Source: Bartonella birtlesii IBS 325
GTDB taxonomy: Bacteria; Pseudomonadota; Alphaproteobacteria; Rhizobiales; Rhizobiaceae
Assembly: GCF_000273375.1 (NCBI RefSeq)
Contig: NZ_CM001557.1
Coordinates: forward strand, 190,762-226,297
Reading direction: 5' to 3'
Length of the DNA: 35,536 nt
Below are positions 25,167 through 34,184 of this stretch, one piece after another. Each line of letters begins with the position of its first letter. Position 1 is the stretch's first letter. The translations under genes and the position numbers were made by a program. Below the pieces are notes generated by a model. The model did not search any database. It had not been told where the DNA came from and worked only from the letters and a program-made list of their open reading frames with translations.

Positions 25167-25499
25167 TCAAACATCGGGGGAGTTAGCCTCCTGCCCCCCA
25201 CACACACTATCCTTTGCCACCACCGGCACAATCTCGACCCGCGAAATAGTTTTAACATCACCCCCCGCATCCCCCATAACCTGTAGAGGCAATACTTTAG
25301 CCAACAGCGAAAAAAAAGGCACAGGATTATTCAATGCATGATATTGCAAATAAGATACCAGCCCATCCTTACCATAATGATATCCAGCTTGTTCAGCAGC
25401 TGTAAGCAGAGCTTCATTAAAACGCCTTGTTGTTTTATTTACAGTCCCTTTAGGACGCCCTCTTCGGCGTAAAGGAAGACAAGATTCATCCGCCATCAT
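25167..25499 (-). CDS. probable terminase small subunit / phage DNA-binding protein
   Basis: A 110-residue protein at the head of the packaging genes. An N-terminal basic DNA-binding segment RRRGRPKGTVNKTTRRFNEA (about 11-30) is followed by helical EQAGYHYGKDGLVSYLQYHA and LAKVLPLQVMGD. Such RGRPKG-starting proteins next to large terminases serve as the small subunit that selects DNA for packaging. AAGGA precedes the start; ATG 25499 or 25496. Its 3' end is present in two extra decayed copies, on either side. Function by position and composition; moderate confidence. Confidence 0.7.
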   Translation of the reverse strand: MMADESCLPLRRRGRPKGTVNKTTRRFNEALLTAAEQAGYHYGKDGLVSYLQYHALNNPVPFFSLLAKVLPLQVMGDAGGDVKTISRVEIVPVVAKDSVCGGQEANSPDV

Positions 25500-25987
25500 C
25501 CTATTCCTTCAAAAAAAGAGAAGAACACCCATGACATAAAAACAGCATAAAAAACCACCCACAAAATTTCAAAAACAGAAAAGAGCCTTTTAATGCAAGA
25601 TCAAGACCAATTGGATCATTCAAACCATTTTTGCATAACCGGATATAAAGGATAAAGGGCACATTTTAGCGCATTCTTTGCTGGATAATGGAGTGTAAAT
25701 TTTTGCCTTTTTACCATGAAACTCTCCCTTTCACCCCCATGCTCCTTCTCTCACCTTCAAAGAAACAGCTAAACTCTCCCCATGATCTGCCCCCATGCCA
25801 TCCAACAAAGCAAGCATTAACAAGTCAAAGGGTCATAACAACACATCTTCAAGAAGAGCAAAATACCTCAAGATCAAAGAGCCAGAAAAAACGCATCTCC
25901 CCCACTCTCTCATCACCCAGTAAAGCACCGCCTATAATGTACAAATCAGACAAAGATGACTTAAATCATCCTTACCAGCATAATCTT

Positions 25988-26125
25988 GCCAGCATAATCT
26001 TGAACCCATGCAACAGTTTCACACCGCCCGCCTCGTCCTATAACTGGCAAAGGCAAGAGCTTTACCAGAAGAGAAAAAAGCACAAGACTATTGAATATGA
26101 TATTGATTCACCCGATAAGCACATG
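25988..26125 (-). pseudogene. third, more diverged copy of the small terminase 3' region
   Basis: Aligns collinearly with about 25233-25365 of the intact gene, in the same orientation. Matching runs include ATAACTG/ATAACCTG, the AGAGGCAA-like segment, GAAAAAA, and then ATTGAATATGATATTG against ATTCAATGCATGATATTG. It is full of substitutions and small gaps and does not encode protein. It lies upstream of the intact gene, so copies flank it on both sides. Confidence 0.7.
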
Positions 26126-26351
26126 AGATCGGGTCCTTAAGAGAGATCGCGCTCAAGAAAGAGAAACGGATAATGCCCCCTCCTACCCTTTTAAAGGCCA
26201 GCATTTTCTCTCATTGCCTCAAGATATTGGTATGAGCAAACTTAACTCTAGAAAAAACTTTCATAGGAAACTGCAATTTACGAAGCTTACGTGACATGCT
26301 TTAACCAGCACCCCTACCAACATCAGTCTCTCGGCAGTTTCTCGGCTTGGT

Positions 26352-26375
26352 AAAAACGCACAATTCCGATTGTGT
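26352..26375 (-). terminator. rho-independent terminator of clpB
   Basis: On the minus strand CACAAT (26374-26369) pairs with ATTGTG (26364-26359) around a 4-base loop, extended by a wobble pair, followed by CG and TTTTT (26356-26352). It is about 65 bases after the clpB stop. Confidence 0.7.
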
Positions 26376-26440
26376 CATTATGATACCTATTTAGATTTAC
26401 CTTGTCAAGTTTTTATATTTCTCCCCCTATATTTTACTTA

Positions 26441-29035
26441 TTATTGCTTATTTTTTTCTTTTTCAGGTAAAAAGACCAGCTGATCTCCTTCTTTTGCAAT
26501 TGTCACCGTCGTCTCATCATAAATTTTCCCAAACAGGATATTTTCCGCCATTGGATCTTGAATTTCTTTTTGGATAATGCGTTTGAGAGGACGTGCCCCA
26601 TAGAGGGGATCATAGCCTTTATCGGCAAGGAATTGTCGAACTTCTGGTTTGATATGCAAAGTTATTTTTCGTTCATTGAGCAAATTCTGTAAATGTTGGA
26701 TCTGAATATCAACAATAGCTTCCATATCTTTGCGTTGCAACCGTTGAAAGAGGATAATCTCATCAACACGGTTCAGAAATTCGGGACGAAAAGCTGCTTT
26801 AACAACATTCATGACATCACCTTTTGCCTGATCAGTTGTTTGTCCCTCAGGCAAAGCGGTTAAAAATTCAGCACCAAGATTGGAGGTCATAATCAGCAAG
26901 GTATTACGAAAATCAACGGTACGTCCTTGGCTATCAGTCAAGCGTCCTTCATCAAGCACTTGCAACAAGAGATTAAAAATATCAGGATGAGCTTTTTCGA
27001 TTTCGTCAAACAGAATAACCTGATAGGGTCTTCTGCGCACGGCTTCGGTCAGCACTCCTCCCTCTTCATATCCCACATATCCAGGCGGCGCGCCAATCAG
27101 GCGTGCACCAGCGTGCTTTTCCATATATTCCGACATATCGATGCGCAACATCGCATTAGGGTCTTGAAAAAGAAAAGCGGCAAGAGCTTTTGTTAATTCG
27201 GTTTTCCCCACACCAGTAGGCCCCAAAAACATGAAAGACCCAATAGGGCGATTAGGATCTTGCAACCCGGCACGCGCACGGCGCACAGCACGCGAAACAG
27301 CCTGCACAGCTTCACCCTGCCCCACCACACGTTTACCAATTTCATCTTCCATACGCAAAAGTGCTTCTCGCTCTGCCTCAAGCATACGATCAACAGGAAT
27401 TCCAGTCCAGCGAGAAACGATACGCGCCACATGTTCAGCGGTGACGGTTTCTTCAACGAGATGATTTTTCTGATCATCATTTTCAGCGATACTCAATTGT
27501 TTTTCGAGCCCAGGAATAACACTATAAGCGAGCTCTCCAGCGCGTTGAAACTGTCCATCACGTTGTGCAATAGCCAAAGCATTGCGTGCTTCTTCGAGTT
27601 GTTTTTTCAAATCGGCGGCATGCCCTAATTTTTGTTTCTCCGCCTGCCAAGCGGTTGTCATCTCTCTCGACTGCTGTTCCAATATATTCAGTTCATCCTG
27701 CACGGTTTTTAGCCGTTCTTTTGCCGTTGGCTCCACATCTGTTTTCAAAGCTTCACGTTCAATTTTCAGCTGCAAGATACGCCGATCAAGTGCATCAAGT
27801 TCTTCAGGTTTGGAATCGACCTGCATACGCAACCGTGCCGCCGCCTCATCTACCAAATCAATAGCTTTATCGGGCAAGAAGCGATCTGTAATATAGCGGT
27901 TAGAAAGCCTTGCCGCAGCGATCAAGGCACTATCTGCCAAGCGTACCTTGTGATGTTGCTCGTATTTTTCTTTAATACCGCGCAAAATAGAGATAGTATC
28001 CTCAAGATTTGGCTCAGGCACAAAGACAGGTTGGAAGCGTCGCGCAAGAGCGGCATCTTTTTCAACATATTTGCGATATTCATCCAAAGTTGTCGCGCCC
28101 ACACAATGAAGCTCCCCGCGTGCGAGGGCAGGTTTGAGCAAATTAGAAGCATCCATAGGACCATCAGATTTCCCCGCCCCTACCAAATTGTGCAATTCAT
28201 CAATAAACAAAATGATCTGGCCATTTTCGGCTTGCACCTCAGCCAACACAGCCTTGAGACGTTCTTCGAATTCACCGCGATATTTTGCACCAGCGATAAG
28301 TGCTCCCATATCGAGAGCATAGAGTTGTTTATCGCGCAAAGTTTCGGGCACATCGCCATTAACAATACGCAGTGCCAATCCTTCAACAATGGCTGTTTTC
28401 CCCACACCAGGTTCACCGATCAAAACAGGATTATTTTTAGTCCGCCGTGAGAGCACTTGAATAGTGCGGCGAATTTCTTCTTCACGTCCAATAACAGGAT
28501 CAAGTTTTCCCTCGCGCGCATCTTTTGTCAAATCACGGGCATATTTTTGCAAAGCATCATATTGGCTCTCAGCATGGGGGCTTGTCGCTGTCTTTCCTTT
28601 ACGCAGCGCATCAACAGCTTGATTAAGCGCTTGCGGTGTCAAACCACCCTTTGTTAAAATATCGGCTGTTTTTGCAGATTTCTCCATAACCAGCGCTTGC
28701 AGCACACGCTCCACGGTTACAAACTGATCACCGGCTTTTTTTGCCAGATCTTCAGCCAGCGTGAAGACTTTTGCCAAAGGCTGTGCGAGATAGAGTTGCC
28801 CATTACCCCCTTGCACTTTTGGCAAAGCCTCGAGTGCTTGCTTCAGTTCTTTTTGGATCACAGACAGATCACCACCGGCTTTTTGGATAAGAGAGGCTGC
28901 CAATCCTTGAGAATCGTCTAACAACACTTTGAGAAGGTGCTCGGGCATAAACTGCTGATGATCAGAAGAGAGAGCATTATTTTGTGCTGATTGTAAAAAA
29001 CCTTGCAACCGTTCGCTATATTTTTCCAGATTCAT
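26441..29035 (-). CDS. clpB: ClpB disaggregase chaperone
   Basis: An 864-residue hexameric AAA+ unfoldase that, with DnaK, rescues aggregated proteins after heat or oxidative stress in the cytoplasm. The N-domain (1-145) is followed by NBD1 with Walker A GEPGVGKT (207-214) and Walker B FIDE (277-280). The coiled-coil middle domain spans about 405-520, and NBD2 has Walker A GPTGVGKT (605-612), pore loop GYVG (652-655) and Walker B VILFDE (673-678). The length is normal and no defects are seen. AAGGAAAAAAAATG marks the start. It is a single-gene unit with its own terminator. It is host housekeeping and marks the end of the phage region. Heat-shock control by RpoH is usual for the gene but no promoter was identified. 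Confidence 0.98.
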   Translation of the reverse strand: MNLEKYSERLQGFLQSAQNNALSSDHQQFMPEHLLKVLLDDSQGLAASLIQKAGGDLSVIQKELKQALEALPKVQGGNGQLYLAQPLAKVFTLAEDLAKKAGDQFVTVERVLQALVMEKSAKTADILTKGGLTPQALNQAVDALRKGKTATSPHAESQYDALQKYARDLTKDAREGKLDPVIGREEEIRRTIQVLSRRTKNNPVLIGEPGVGKTAIVEGLALRIVNGDVPETLRDKQLYALDMGALIAGAKYRGEFEERLKAVLAEVQAENGQIILFIDELHNLVGAGKSDGPMDASNLLKPALARGELHCVGATTLDEYRKYVEKDAALARRFQPVFVPEPNLEDTISILRGIKEKYEQHHKVRLADSALIAAARLSNRYITDRFLPDKAIDLVDEAAARLRMQVDSKPEELDALDRRILQLKIEREALKTDVEPTAKERLKTVQDELNILEQQSREMTTAWQAEKQKLGHAADLKKQLEEARNALAIAQRDGQFQRAGELAYSVIPGLEKQLSIAENDDQKNHLVEETVTAEHVARIVSRWTGIPVDRMLEAEREALLRMEDEIGKRVVGQGEAVQAVSRAVRRARAGLQDPNRPIGSFMFLGPTGVGKTELTKALAAFLFQDPNAMLRIDMSEYMEKHAGARLIGAPPGYVGYEEGGVLTEAVRRRPYQVILFDEIEKAHPDIFNLLLQVLDEGRLTDSQGRTVDFRNTLLIMTSNLGAEFLTALPEGQTTDQAKGDVMNVVKAAFRPEFLNRVDEIILFQRLQRKDMEAIVDIQIQHLQNLLNERKITLHIKPEVRQFLADKGYDPLYGARPLKRIIQKEIQDPMAENILFGKIYDETTVTIAKEGDQLVFLPEKEKNKQ

Positions 29036-29511
29036 TTTTTTTCCTTAATTTCAAGCCACCGCAGCACTTTAAACTCCCCCAGTATTCCATAATAGAGGCC
29101 ATAAATAGAGGCACCTGAAAGAATTATCCAGCCGCAACAAACACCGCAAATGACGCCGCATAAAGAAGAACCATAGTGCTAAAAAGAATATGGGTTTTTA
29201 CAAGACTTATAACAAGAGGGGGGGGAGGAAGCACGATATTATTTTTCAACAAAGCCGCAACTTTCCTTATGCCCCTCATCATCAGCCCTCATTCTAAATT
29301 CTCATACCCAAACACCACCATTAAACTTTAAATTTGAACAACACAAAAGAGCATACAACCACAATTTTTACTTTTAAAAAAGCAGTCTTCACAACAAAAA
29401 GTTTATAGTAAAATTAAAAGTATTCTCTATCTTTCACTTAACAAAACAGTAAGCTTATGCTTTAATAATTATATAGTTACACTGTTTTTCTTGAAAGAAA
29501 GGAGGGTAAAT
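29036..29511. other. divergent intergenic region clpB / DUF3472-like gene
   Basis: About 475 bases between divergent genes, so promoters for both should be here. No reliable -35/-10 pair or operator was identified. It contains a run of nine G at 29219-29227 (after AAGAG), a possible slippage site. AT-rich TTTAATAATTATATAG (29460-29475) lies about 40 bases before the plus-strand gene and may include a -10. Confidence 0.5.
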
Positions 29512-30543
29512 ATGTACTACAACATAAAAAAGATACTCTTAATTTTTTTATTTCTTCTCATAAGCAAACCAAGCTATGCCGTTTTTGCCGGCAAAGTTGT
29601 CGTAATGGAGCACACATGGCCTGAAAATGCATTATTTGATACATTTTCTTTCACCCAGCAAATAACTTATGATGGCGGAGCTAATTCTATCTATTTTTGG
29701 GGAAACCACTTTCAATTCCAAAATGGAAAAGGTGGACAGATTGGTTTGTTCAACAGAGGTCACCATACCATTCACTTTTCCATCAGAAATGCAATCGGAT
29801 GGAAGAATGGTAAATGTAAGCATTTTACCCAAGAGGGTTCAGGAGTACGCTGTGAAATTGAGTTTCCATGGAAAATTGGAATCCCATATAAATTAGATGT
29901 TTTCAAAAATGGCGATCTGGTTACAGGAACAATAACCGATCTTATATCGGATAAAAAGACAACTGTTGGTACCATAGAAGTTCCAACTACATATGGCAAA
30001 CTTCAGAAATCTTATGGTTTTGTTGAAGATCATTCTCGTTGGAAAAGGCATCTTTCCTCCTGTTATGTATTAAGTCCGCAAAGTTCAACCTTTTTTAGTC
30101 CTAGAGCCATCAAACAAAACATTGAATACGAAGCGAATATGAACGCCTCTACCCAAGGAAAATGTACAGATTCTTATATCATCCAGAAAGCATGTACACT
30201 CAGTTTTTGCATGAATAGTATAAGCGACCTTGGAGGTTTTGCCTCACCTTCTGCTGGACCAGAGATCCCCATTTCCAATGGGAAAGATCTGACAGCACAA
30301 GAAATTTCTAAGGTGTTACAAAAAAAAGAGCTTGTTGTTATTCGTTTAAAAAACCGTTCTTGGACACCCAATATCTTTTTGCCATCTCCTGATTTATTTC
30401 AGTGGAAATCAATCTTTATAGATTATAAAGCACCTGGCAATTCTACACTTCACACCGATCACGGCGCACAAAAGATAACCACAGGAAAAAAGATCATGTA
30501 TATGTCTAATGGAAAAACTTGGAAGATTATGAAAACAAATTAA
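29512..30543 (+). CDS. secreted DUF3472-like protein
   Basis: A 343-residue exported protein. ATG 29512 has an exceptionally strong ribosome binding site (AAGGAGGG at 29499-29506) and starts a clear signal peptide: KK, hydrophobic core ILLIFLFLLIS, cleavage after SYA (residue 23). The region of about 30-190 resembles the DUF3472 beta-sandwich: HTWPENALFDTFSFTQQI, GGQIGLFNRG, paired cysteines in KCKHFTQEGSGVRCEIEF (C102, C114), IPYKLDV and TTVGTIEVPT. The rest has further cysteines (KCTDSYIIQKACTLSFC) and ends in a small beta-rich basic domain (KKIMYMSNGKTWKIMKTN). It stands alone between clpB and a terminator. The family's biochemical role is unknown; carbohydrate binding is often supposed for it. 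The DUF3472 match is from motif memory. Confidence 0.75.
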   Translation: MYYNIKKILLIFLFLLISKPSYAVFAGKVVVMEHTWPENALFDTFSFTQQITYDGGANSIYFWGNHFQFQNGKGGQIGLFNRGHHTIHFSIRNAIGWKNGKCKHFTQEGSGVRCEIEFPWKIGIPYKLDVFKNGDLVTGTITDLISDKKTTVGTIEVPTTYGKLQKSYGFVEDHSRWKRHLSSCYVLSPQSSTFFSPRAIKQNIEYEANMNASTQGKCTDSYIIQKACTLSFCMNSISDLGGFASPSAGPEIPISNGKDLTAQEISKVLQKKELVVIRLKNRSWTPNIFLPSPDLFQWKSIFIDYKAPGNSTLHTDHGAQKITTGKKIMYMSNGKTWKIMKTN

Positions 30544-30572
30544 CCTTTTTCTCTTCTTGAAAAAGACAAATC

Positions 30573-30615
30573 CCTCACTTCCATTTAAAAATAAAAGAGG
30601 TGAGGAAGTTTTTTT
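30573..30615 (+). terminator. strong rho-independent terminator
   Basis: CCTCACTTC (30573-30581) pairs fully with GAGGTGAGG (30597-30605), with one wobble pair, followed by AAG and seven T (30609-30615). It is 30 bases after the DUF3472-like stop. The right arm can alternatively pair with ACTTCCCCACC downstream (30616-30626), which could form a competing hairpin. Confidence 0.85.
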
Positions 30616-30776
30616 ACTTCCCCACCAGTGTTTTCTCCATCTTCCAGTTACTTTTTCAGCTCTACTTTCCCTTCCTTTGTATTTCACTCCACCCCTCCAT
30701 TCCACGCACCCTTTTTCTCACCCGTCAACACACTAAAGACTTAACAGCACTCTTTATCCCAACTCCCTCCTCATTT

Positions 30777-30976
30777 ATAAACACTGCTCCACCCCCCCCT
30801 TTTCTTCCAACCCAGCAAAAAAGCCTGGCAGAACATAAAGACACACATAACCCCTCCACCCCTTATCTAACAGAGACATTTTTACGCTTTTACATATTTA
30901 CAGAAAGTTACAAACGAAAGATTCACCACCCCATCACTTTGATAAACACTGCTCCACCCCCCTTTTCTTCCAACCA
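30777..30976. repeat. direct repeat pair in intergenic DNA
   Basis: ATAAACACTGCTCCACC followed by a C-run and TTTTCTTCCAACC occurs at 30777 and again at 30942, 165 bases apart. The copies differ mainly in the length of the C-run. Non-coding, with no gene remnant recognised. Confidence 0.85.
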
Positions 30977-31207
30977 ATTCCCCTCCACGAACATCAGATC
31001 ATCCCCCCAAACAAGACTTTTTCACGGAAAACAGCATAAAAATATTTTAATTTTTCTTTCCAATCTCCTGAAATTACTCTATTGATCGATCTGTTTTTTT
31101 GATCGTCTCCCCAGCAATCAACAAGAAACTCAAAGCCCTAAATCCGCACCTACAATTGCGCCCACTCTTGCGGATATCCCGGGATTCCTGGAGCTTTTGC
31201 TATGTCC

Positions 31208-31265
31208 AAATGCTTTTCAGCACGAAAAGCAAAAGGCTAAATGCTTTTCAGCACGAAAAGCAAAA
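31208..31265. repeat. two tandem identical hairpins
   Basis: A 27-base unit occurs at 31208-31234 and 31239-31265, separated by 4 bases. Each copy contains TGCTTTTC-AGCAC-GAAAAGCA: a perfect 8-bp stem with a 5-base loop. They resemble a repetitive-extragenic-palindrome pair or a duplicated RNA stem-loop. Each stem is followed by AAAA, not T, on the plus strand; on the minus strand the same holds less clearly. Confidence 0.85.
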
Positions 31266-31867
31266 AGTTGACTGAACTCAGTCCTTTCAAACTCCGCGAA
31301 GACCAATGCGAGGGCGCTCGCAACCGATAGGGAAGCTTAAAGTGAAAACAAAAAATCCACATTTGAATGACATTTCCATAGGCAAAAGAATTCACCACAA
31401 AAGAATCTCAATAGGGCTTTTTCAAAAAGAATAATGAGGACGCCATTTAGGAATAAGCTTTCAACAAATTCAAAAAGACAAAAAAGACTGAAAATTCCCC
31501 TTACCTTTTTATGCCGACTTTTATGCCAATATTTCTACAAAACAACAGCCTTCCTCCGCTCATAATAAAATTGCCTCCTGAAGAGCAGAATATTTTCTGC
31601 CAAAAGATTTAGAATTCTAAACTCTGTAAAACGCAAAGCAATTTTACAATTACTCTCTAAACCCAATGAAAGCTTGTAACATCATGCGCACCAAACAAGG
31701 GGCTTTGTTAATCAATATTTGGGCTTATTTTAAGGGCTTCCTCTTTGATATAAGGCTGCTTTATCGCATAAAAACACGAGACTTCTCCAAAAGTAGGTCC
31801 TCTGCCATACTTCCCCTGCAGAGCATTCGCCTCTTGCCACAAGCGACATTTTATACCATGAAACGGC

Positions 31868-32065
31868 TTATTCTTCTTCATCGCTCACTTGCGGTGGTGG
31901 TGGCAAAACATAAGCACCAGACAACCACCGATTTAAATCGATAGTACGACAGCGTATTGAACAGAAAGGATAGGTGTTTTGTTGCGCCATCTGCCCACAA
32001 ATTGGGCAAGGATGCGGAGGGCGCGTAGGAGATCTTTCTGTTTTTGTCAATTTTGTTTCTCTCAA
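31868..32065 (-). CDS. yacG: DNA gyrase inhibitor YacG
   Basis: A 65-residue zinc protein; family members bind GyrB and inhibit gyrase. Zinc ligands are C20-PI-C23 and C35-SIR-C39 (PCPICG and FCSIRC), followed by the family motif DLNRWLSGAY. The tail is acidic (SDEEE), as is usual. The start used is TTG 32065; another TTG at 32050 with GAGAG upstream is possible. It sits downstream of maf in the same direction, as in other Rhizobiales, but 302 non-coding bases separate them here, a longer gap than usual. Confidence 0.92.
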   Translation of the reverse strand: MRETKLTKTERSPTRPPHPCPICGQMAQQNTYPFCSIRCRTIDLNRWLSGAYVLPPPPQVSDEEE

Positions 32066-32367
32066 TATTTTTTACATCTCTATTATTTATTGGCAGTTCT
32101 TTTTAATTTTTTTGCTGTTTGCACCTTTTCATAGTGCCTCTCATCTTCTCCCCATATCTCACAGAACAAAAATTTCTCCCAATATAACATTGTACACAAC
32201 CCAGCTTCTCTTGGATAAGCTGCTGCTGCTTAACCGTAAGATCTACAGGCAAAGGCTTCGCTCAATATTGAGCAAATTATCTAAAAATATTTTGTGTGTA
32301 AAGTTTTACATAGCTTCTATCACTACCATAAACGGCAGGATTTTACGGCATAACAGATAAAATTTTT
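32066..32367. other. gap between maf and yacG with a palindrome
   Basis: No gene is supported. GCTCAAT-ATTGAGC (32260-32273) is a perfect 14-base palindrome without a T-run. The gap may contain a separate promoter for yacG or a decayed gene. Confidence 0.5.
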
Positions 32368-33063
32368 CTAACATATTTCTCCACGCCAATAAGCGAGCAC
32401 AGGATAATGATAAGCTGTGAGAAGATCCATAGTTTCAGCCAATGGCAATCCTACCACATTGGAATAAGAGCCAGCGATATGAACCACAAAAGCACTTGCT
32501 TTCCCCTGAATAGCGTAGCCACCAGCTTTTCCCTGCCATTCTCCAGAAGCAAGATAGGCATCCATCAATAGAGCTGTGAGGCGGCGAAAACGAACACGAC
32601 TTTCGACCAATTTTACCGTTATTTTCCTCGCGTCATTGAGTGCGCAAACAGCAGTATAAACCTTGTGAGAACGTCCCGAAAGGAAGCGCAAACATTCATA
32701 AGCCTCATCTTCGTTCTCTGGTTTAGGAAGAATGGTACGCCCCACCGCCACCACGGTATCAGCAGCCAAGATGACCATTTTTTGTGCCATATTCTGTTGT
32801 TCATTTTGATTACGCCACAGCAAAATCTCTTGTGCCTTAAGGGCTTTTTCTTTAGCCAACCGTTTTGCAAGAGAGGCAGGGTGTTCTCTTGATTTTGGTG
32901 TTTCATCAATATCGGTTGCACAAACCTCATGGGGTTCAAGACCAATCTGCGCTAAGAGCATAAAACGGCGAGATGAAGCGGAAGCGAGTACAAATTGGAG
33001 ATCTTGAACACTCTTTTCTTTCACAGATTTTTTTCCTAAGAAGGTTCTCTTCAGATTTGTCAT
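32368..33063 (-). CDS. maf: Maf/YceF/YhdE-family nucleotide pyrophosphatase
   Basis: A 231-residue cytoplasmic enzyme that hydrolyses non-canonical or modified nucleoside triphosphates to monophosphates. The signature LASASSRR (26-33) binds the phosphates; further conserved blocks are CATDIDETP (48-56), VILAADTVV (97-105) with the catalytic aspartate, LSGRSHKVYTAV and GKAGGYAIQGKA, then GSYSNVVGLPL near the end. It carries an N-terminal extension of about 20 residues (KRTFLGKKSVKEKS) that most relatives lack. AAGGGG precedes ATG 33063. It follows infA in the same direction (233 bases), the typical neighbourhood in Rhizobiales. Confidence 0.95.
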   Translation of the reverse strand: MTNLKRTFLGKKSVKEKSVQDLQFVLASASSRRFMLLAQIGLEPHEVCATDIDETPKSREHPASLAKRLAKEKALKAQEILLWRNQNEQQNMAQKMVILAADTVVAVGRTILPKPENEDEAYECLRFLSGRSHKVYTAVCALNDARKITVKLVESRVRFRRLTALLMDAYLASGEWQGKAGGYAIQGKASAFVVHIAGSYSNVVGLPLAETMDLLTAYHYPVLAYWRGEIC

Positions 33064-33209
33064 TTTGGCCCCTTAGAATAATAAGCCCCCAGTTAATTTA
33101 CTCCCCCAACCAATTTATTTTGACGCCTTAAGAAGCACCACCAATAGTTCTGATCTATTGACTTTACACATTGTGCCGCATTTTGAAGACGCTTCAATTT
33201 CTTTCTTGT

Positions 33210-33241
33210 TTTAAATTTTAAGAAGTTTAAATTTTAAGAAG
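33210..33241. repeat. 16-bp tandem duplication upstream of maf
   Basis: TTTAAATTTTAAGAAG occurs twice head to tail (33210-33225, 33226-33241), in the gap between infA and maf. No function suggested. Confidence 0.9.
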
Positions 33242-33296
33242 AAAGACAAGCCATTTTAGCAACAAGAGCAACGCTTTAGAAAAAAACAACCATAAC

Positions 33297-33515
33297 TTAC
33301 TTATAGCGATAGGTAATACGCCCTTTTGTCAAATCATAGGGTGTCATCTCCACCATGATTTTATCACCAGCCAACACGCGGATACGGTTTTTGCGCATTC
33401 TTCCAGCAGTATGGGCGATAATTTCATGATCATTTTCCAATTTCACACGAAACATCGCATTTGGTAAGAGTTCAGTTACGATACCAGAAAATTCCAAAAC
33501 TTCTTCTTTTGACAT
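33297..33515 (-). CDS. infA: translation initiation factor IF-1
   Basis: A 72-residue OB-fold protein that binds the ribosomal A site during initiation with IF-2 and IF-3. [20 protein letters not shown] and [20 protein letters not shown], then [18 protein letters not shown], match the family along its whole length. ATG 33515 is preceded by AAGGAT with 10 bases spacing; the in-frame TTG three codons earlier is not needed. First gene of infA-maf-yacG. Confidence 0.98.
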   Translation of the reverse strand: MSKEEVLEFSGIVTELLPNAMFRVKLENDHEIIAHTAGRMRKNRIRVLAGDKIMVEMTPYDLTKGRITYRYK

Positions 33516-34184
33516 AAAAAACAATATCCTTATGCGTATAATTTTTTTAGCTATATATCTTATTTAGCATTCATATCCTATTTTGTTAGTTTTGTGAACA
33601 AAAATTCAACAAAAAGCAAAGCTTTTTCTTTTCGCATTTATTCCCTAACGCTCTTAAAAATCTTTAAACTCTAGGGCCTTAGCCCTTCTAAAGACGGCAG
33701 TTTTATGAACATATTTTCTGCCCCACCCCCCATATGCCCCACAGCCCCTAAGCAATAGCAAAAGCACGCAAAGAAAAAAGCACGCAGGCCCTTACAAAAG
33801 ATTATCACACAGTAATTTTTCCGAATTTCAATTCCTAATACTCTAGAAAACATTTAAAAACAGCTCTACCGCATCGATAAACATTAAATTACGAGTTTTG
33901 CTCACACAAAATCAAAAGAGCAATAAGAGGAAAAGAAGTCCCACAAAGGCACCATAAATTTTTAGCCTAGCAAAACCCAGCCACTTCATAACATTTTTAG
34001 CCCCCCAAAATCATACATTAAATATGAGAAACTAAGACGAATTGATTTTACGCAAATTGCTCGAGCAATTTTTTATGATCTTCAAGTTTTGACAAGAAAT
34101 GACAAGAAAGAAGCGACAACATTAATATTGCCGCCTCTTTGATCTCACCTAAGATATTATTGAAAAAATTTATTAAAAAACATT
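33516..34184. other. gene-free stretch between dsbB and infA
   Basis: 670 bases without a supported gene. The short minus-strand frame at 33671-33853 lacks a ribosome binding site and ends in a GGGGA-rich stretch. AGGGC-CTTA-GCCCT (33673-33686) is a small hairpin. A candidate dsbB terminator lies at 34113. The infA promoter is expected just above 33530. Confidence 0.5.
34113..34134 (-). terminator. possible terminator of dsbB
   Basis: On the minus strand GCGGCAA (34134-34128) pairs with TTGTCGC (34119-34113), including one wobble pair, with an 8-base loop and a T-rich tail (TTCTTTCTTG). It is 51 bases after the dsbB stop. Confidence 0.4.

Larger units (their letters stand above)
13006..25499 (-). 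mobile_element. phage packaging and virion gene block, candidate gene transfer agent cluster
   Basis: Eleven genes run in one direction: small terminase, large terminase, portal, scaffold, capsid, adaptor, tail stabilisation-like protein, GNAT-like protein, tail fibre, tail collar and a small protein. The order is that of a short-tailed (podovirus-type) morphogenesis module. All reading frames are intact. Within the window there is no integrase, repressor, replication or recognisable lysis gene, and I found no flanking attachment-site repeat. This fits a domesticated element such as the Bartonella gene transfer agent BaGTA, which is phage-derived and has a compact structural cluster; a defective prophage is the alternative. 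Limits given are those of the outermost convincing genes; decayed sequence extends to about 26130. Confidence 0.8.
25500..26440. other. gene-free stretch between phage block and clpB
   Basis: No supported gene. It contains the third relic of the small terminase (25988-26125), the duplicated phrase CCAGCATAATCTT (around 25975-26000), and the clpB terminator near its end. A stretch at 25735-25785 (CTCTCACCTT, then GCTAAACTCTCC) echoes the portal relic at 21320-21350. The promoter of the packaging genes is expected here but was not identified. Confidence 0.6.
30616..31867. other. 1.25-kb gene-free stretch with small repeats
   Basis: No gene is supported on either strand. It holds a 34-base direct repeat (30777 and 30942), a dispersed inverted repeat ATCCGCA/TGCGGAT (31142-31148 and 31169-31175) abutting the palindrome ATCCCGGGAT (31175-31184), and two tandem hairpins (31208-31265). 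A minus-strand frame near 31230-31330 reads KLPYRLRAPSHWSSRSLKGL before a stop and may be a relic of a gene. Confidence 0.6.

Noticed and set aside
30600..31085. 161-codon plus-strand frame after the DUF3472-like gene
   Set aside because: It starts inside the terminator hairpin, is low in complexity (Pro/Thr/Phe) and contains the duplicated intergenic repeat.
31142..31184. Phage attachment site from the ATCCGCA/TGCGGAT and ATCCCGGGAT repeats
   Set aside because: No matching copy was found on the other side of the phage block, and no integrase or tRNA is near.
33671..33853. 60-codon minus-strand frame with a hydrophobic stretch
   Set aside because: No ribosome binding site and no family signature; composition like the surrounding non-coding DNA.
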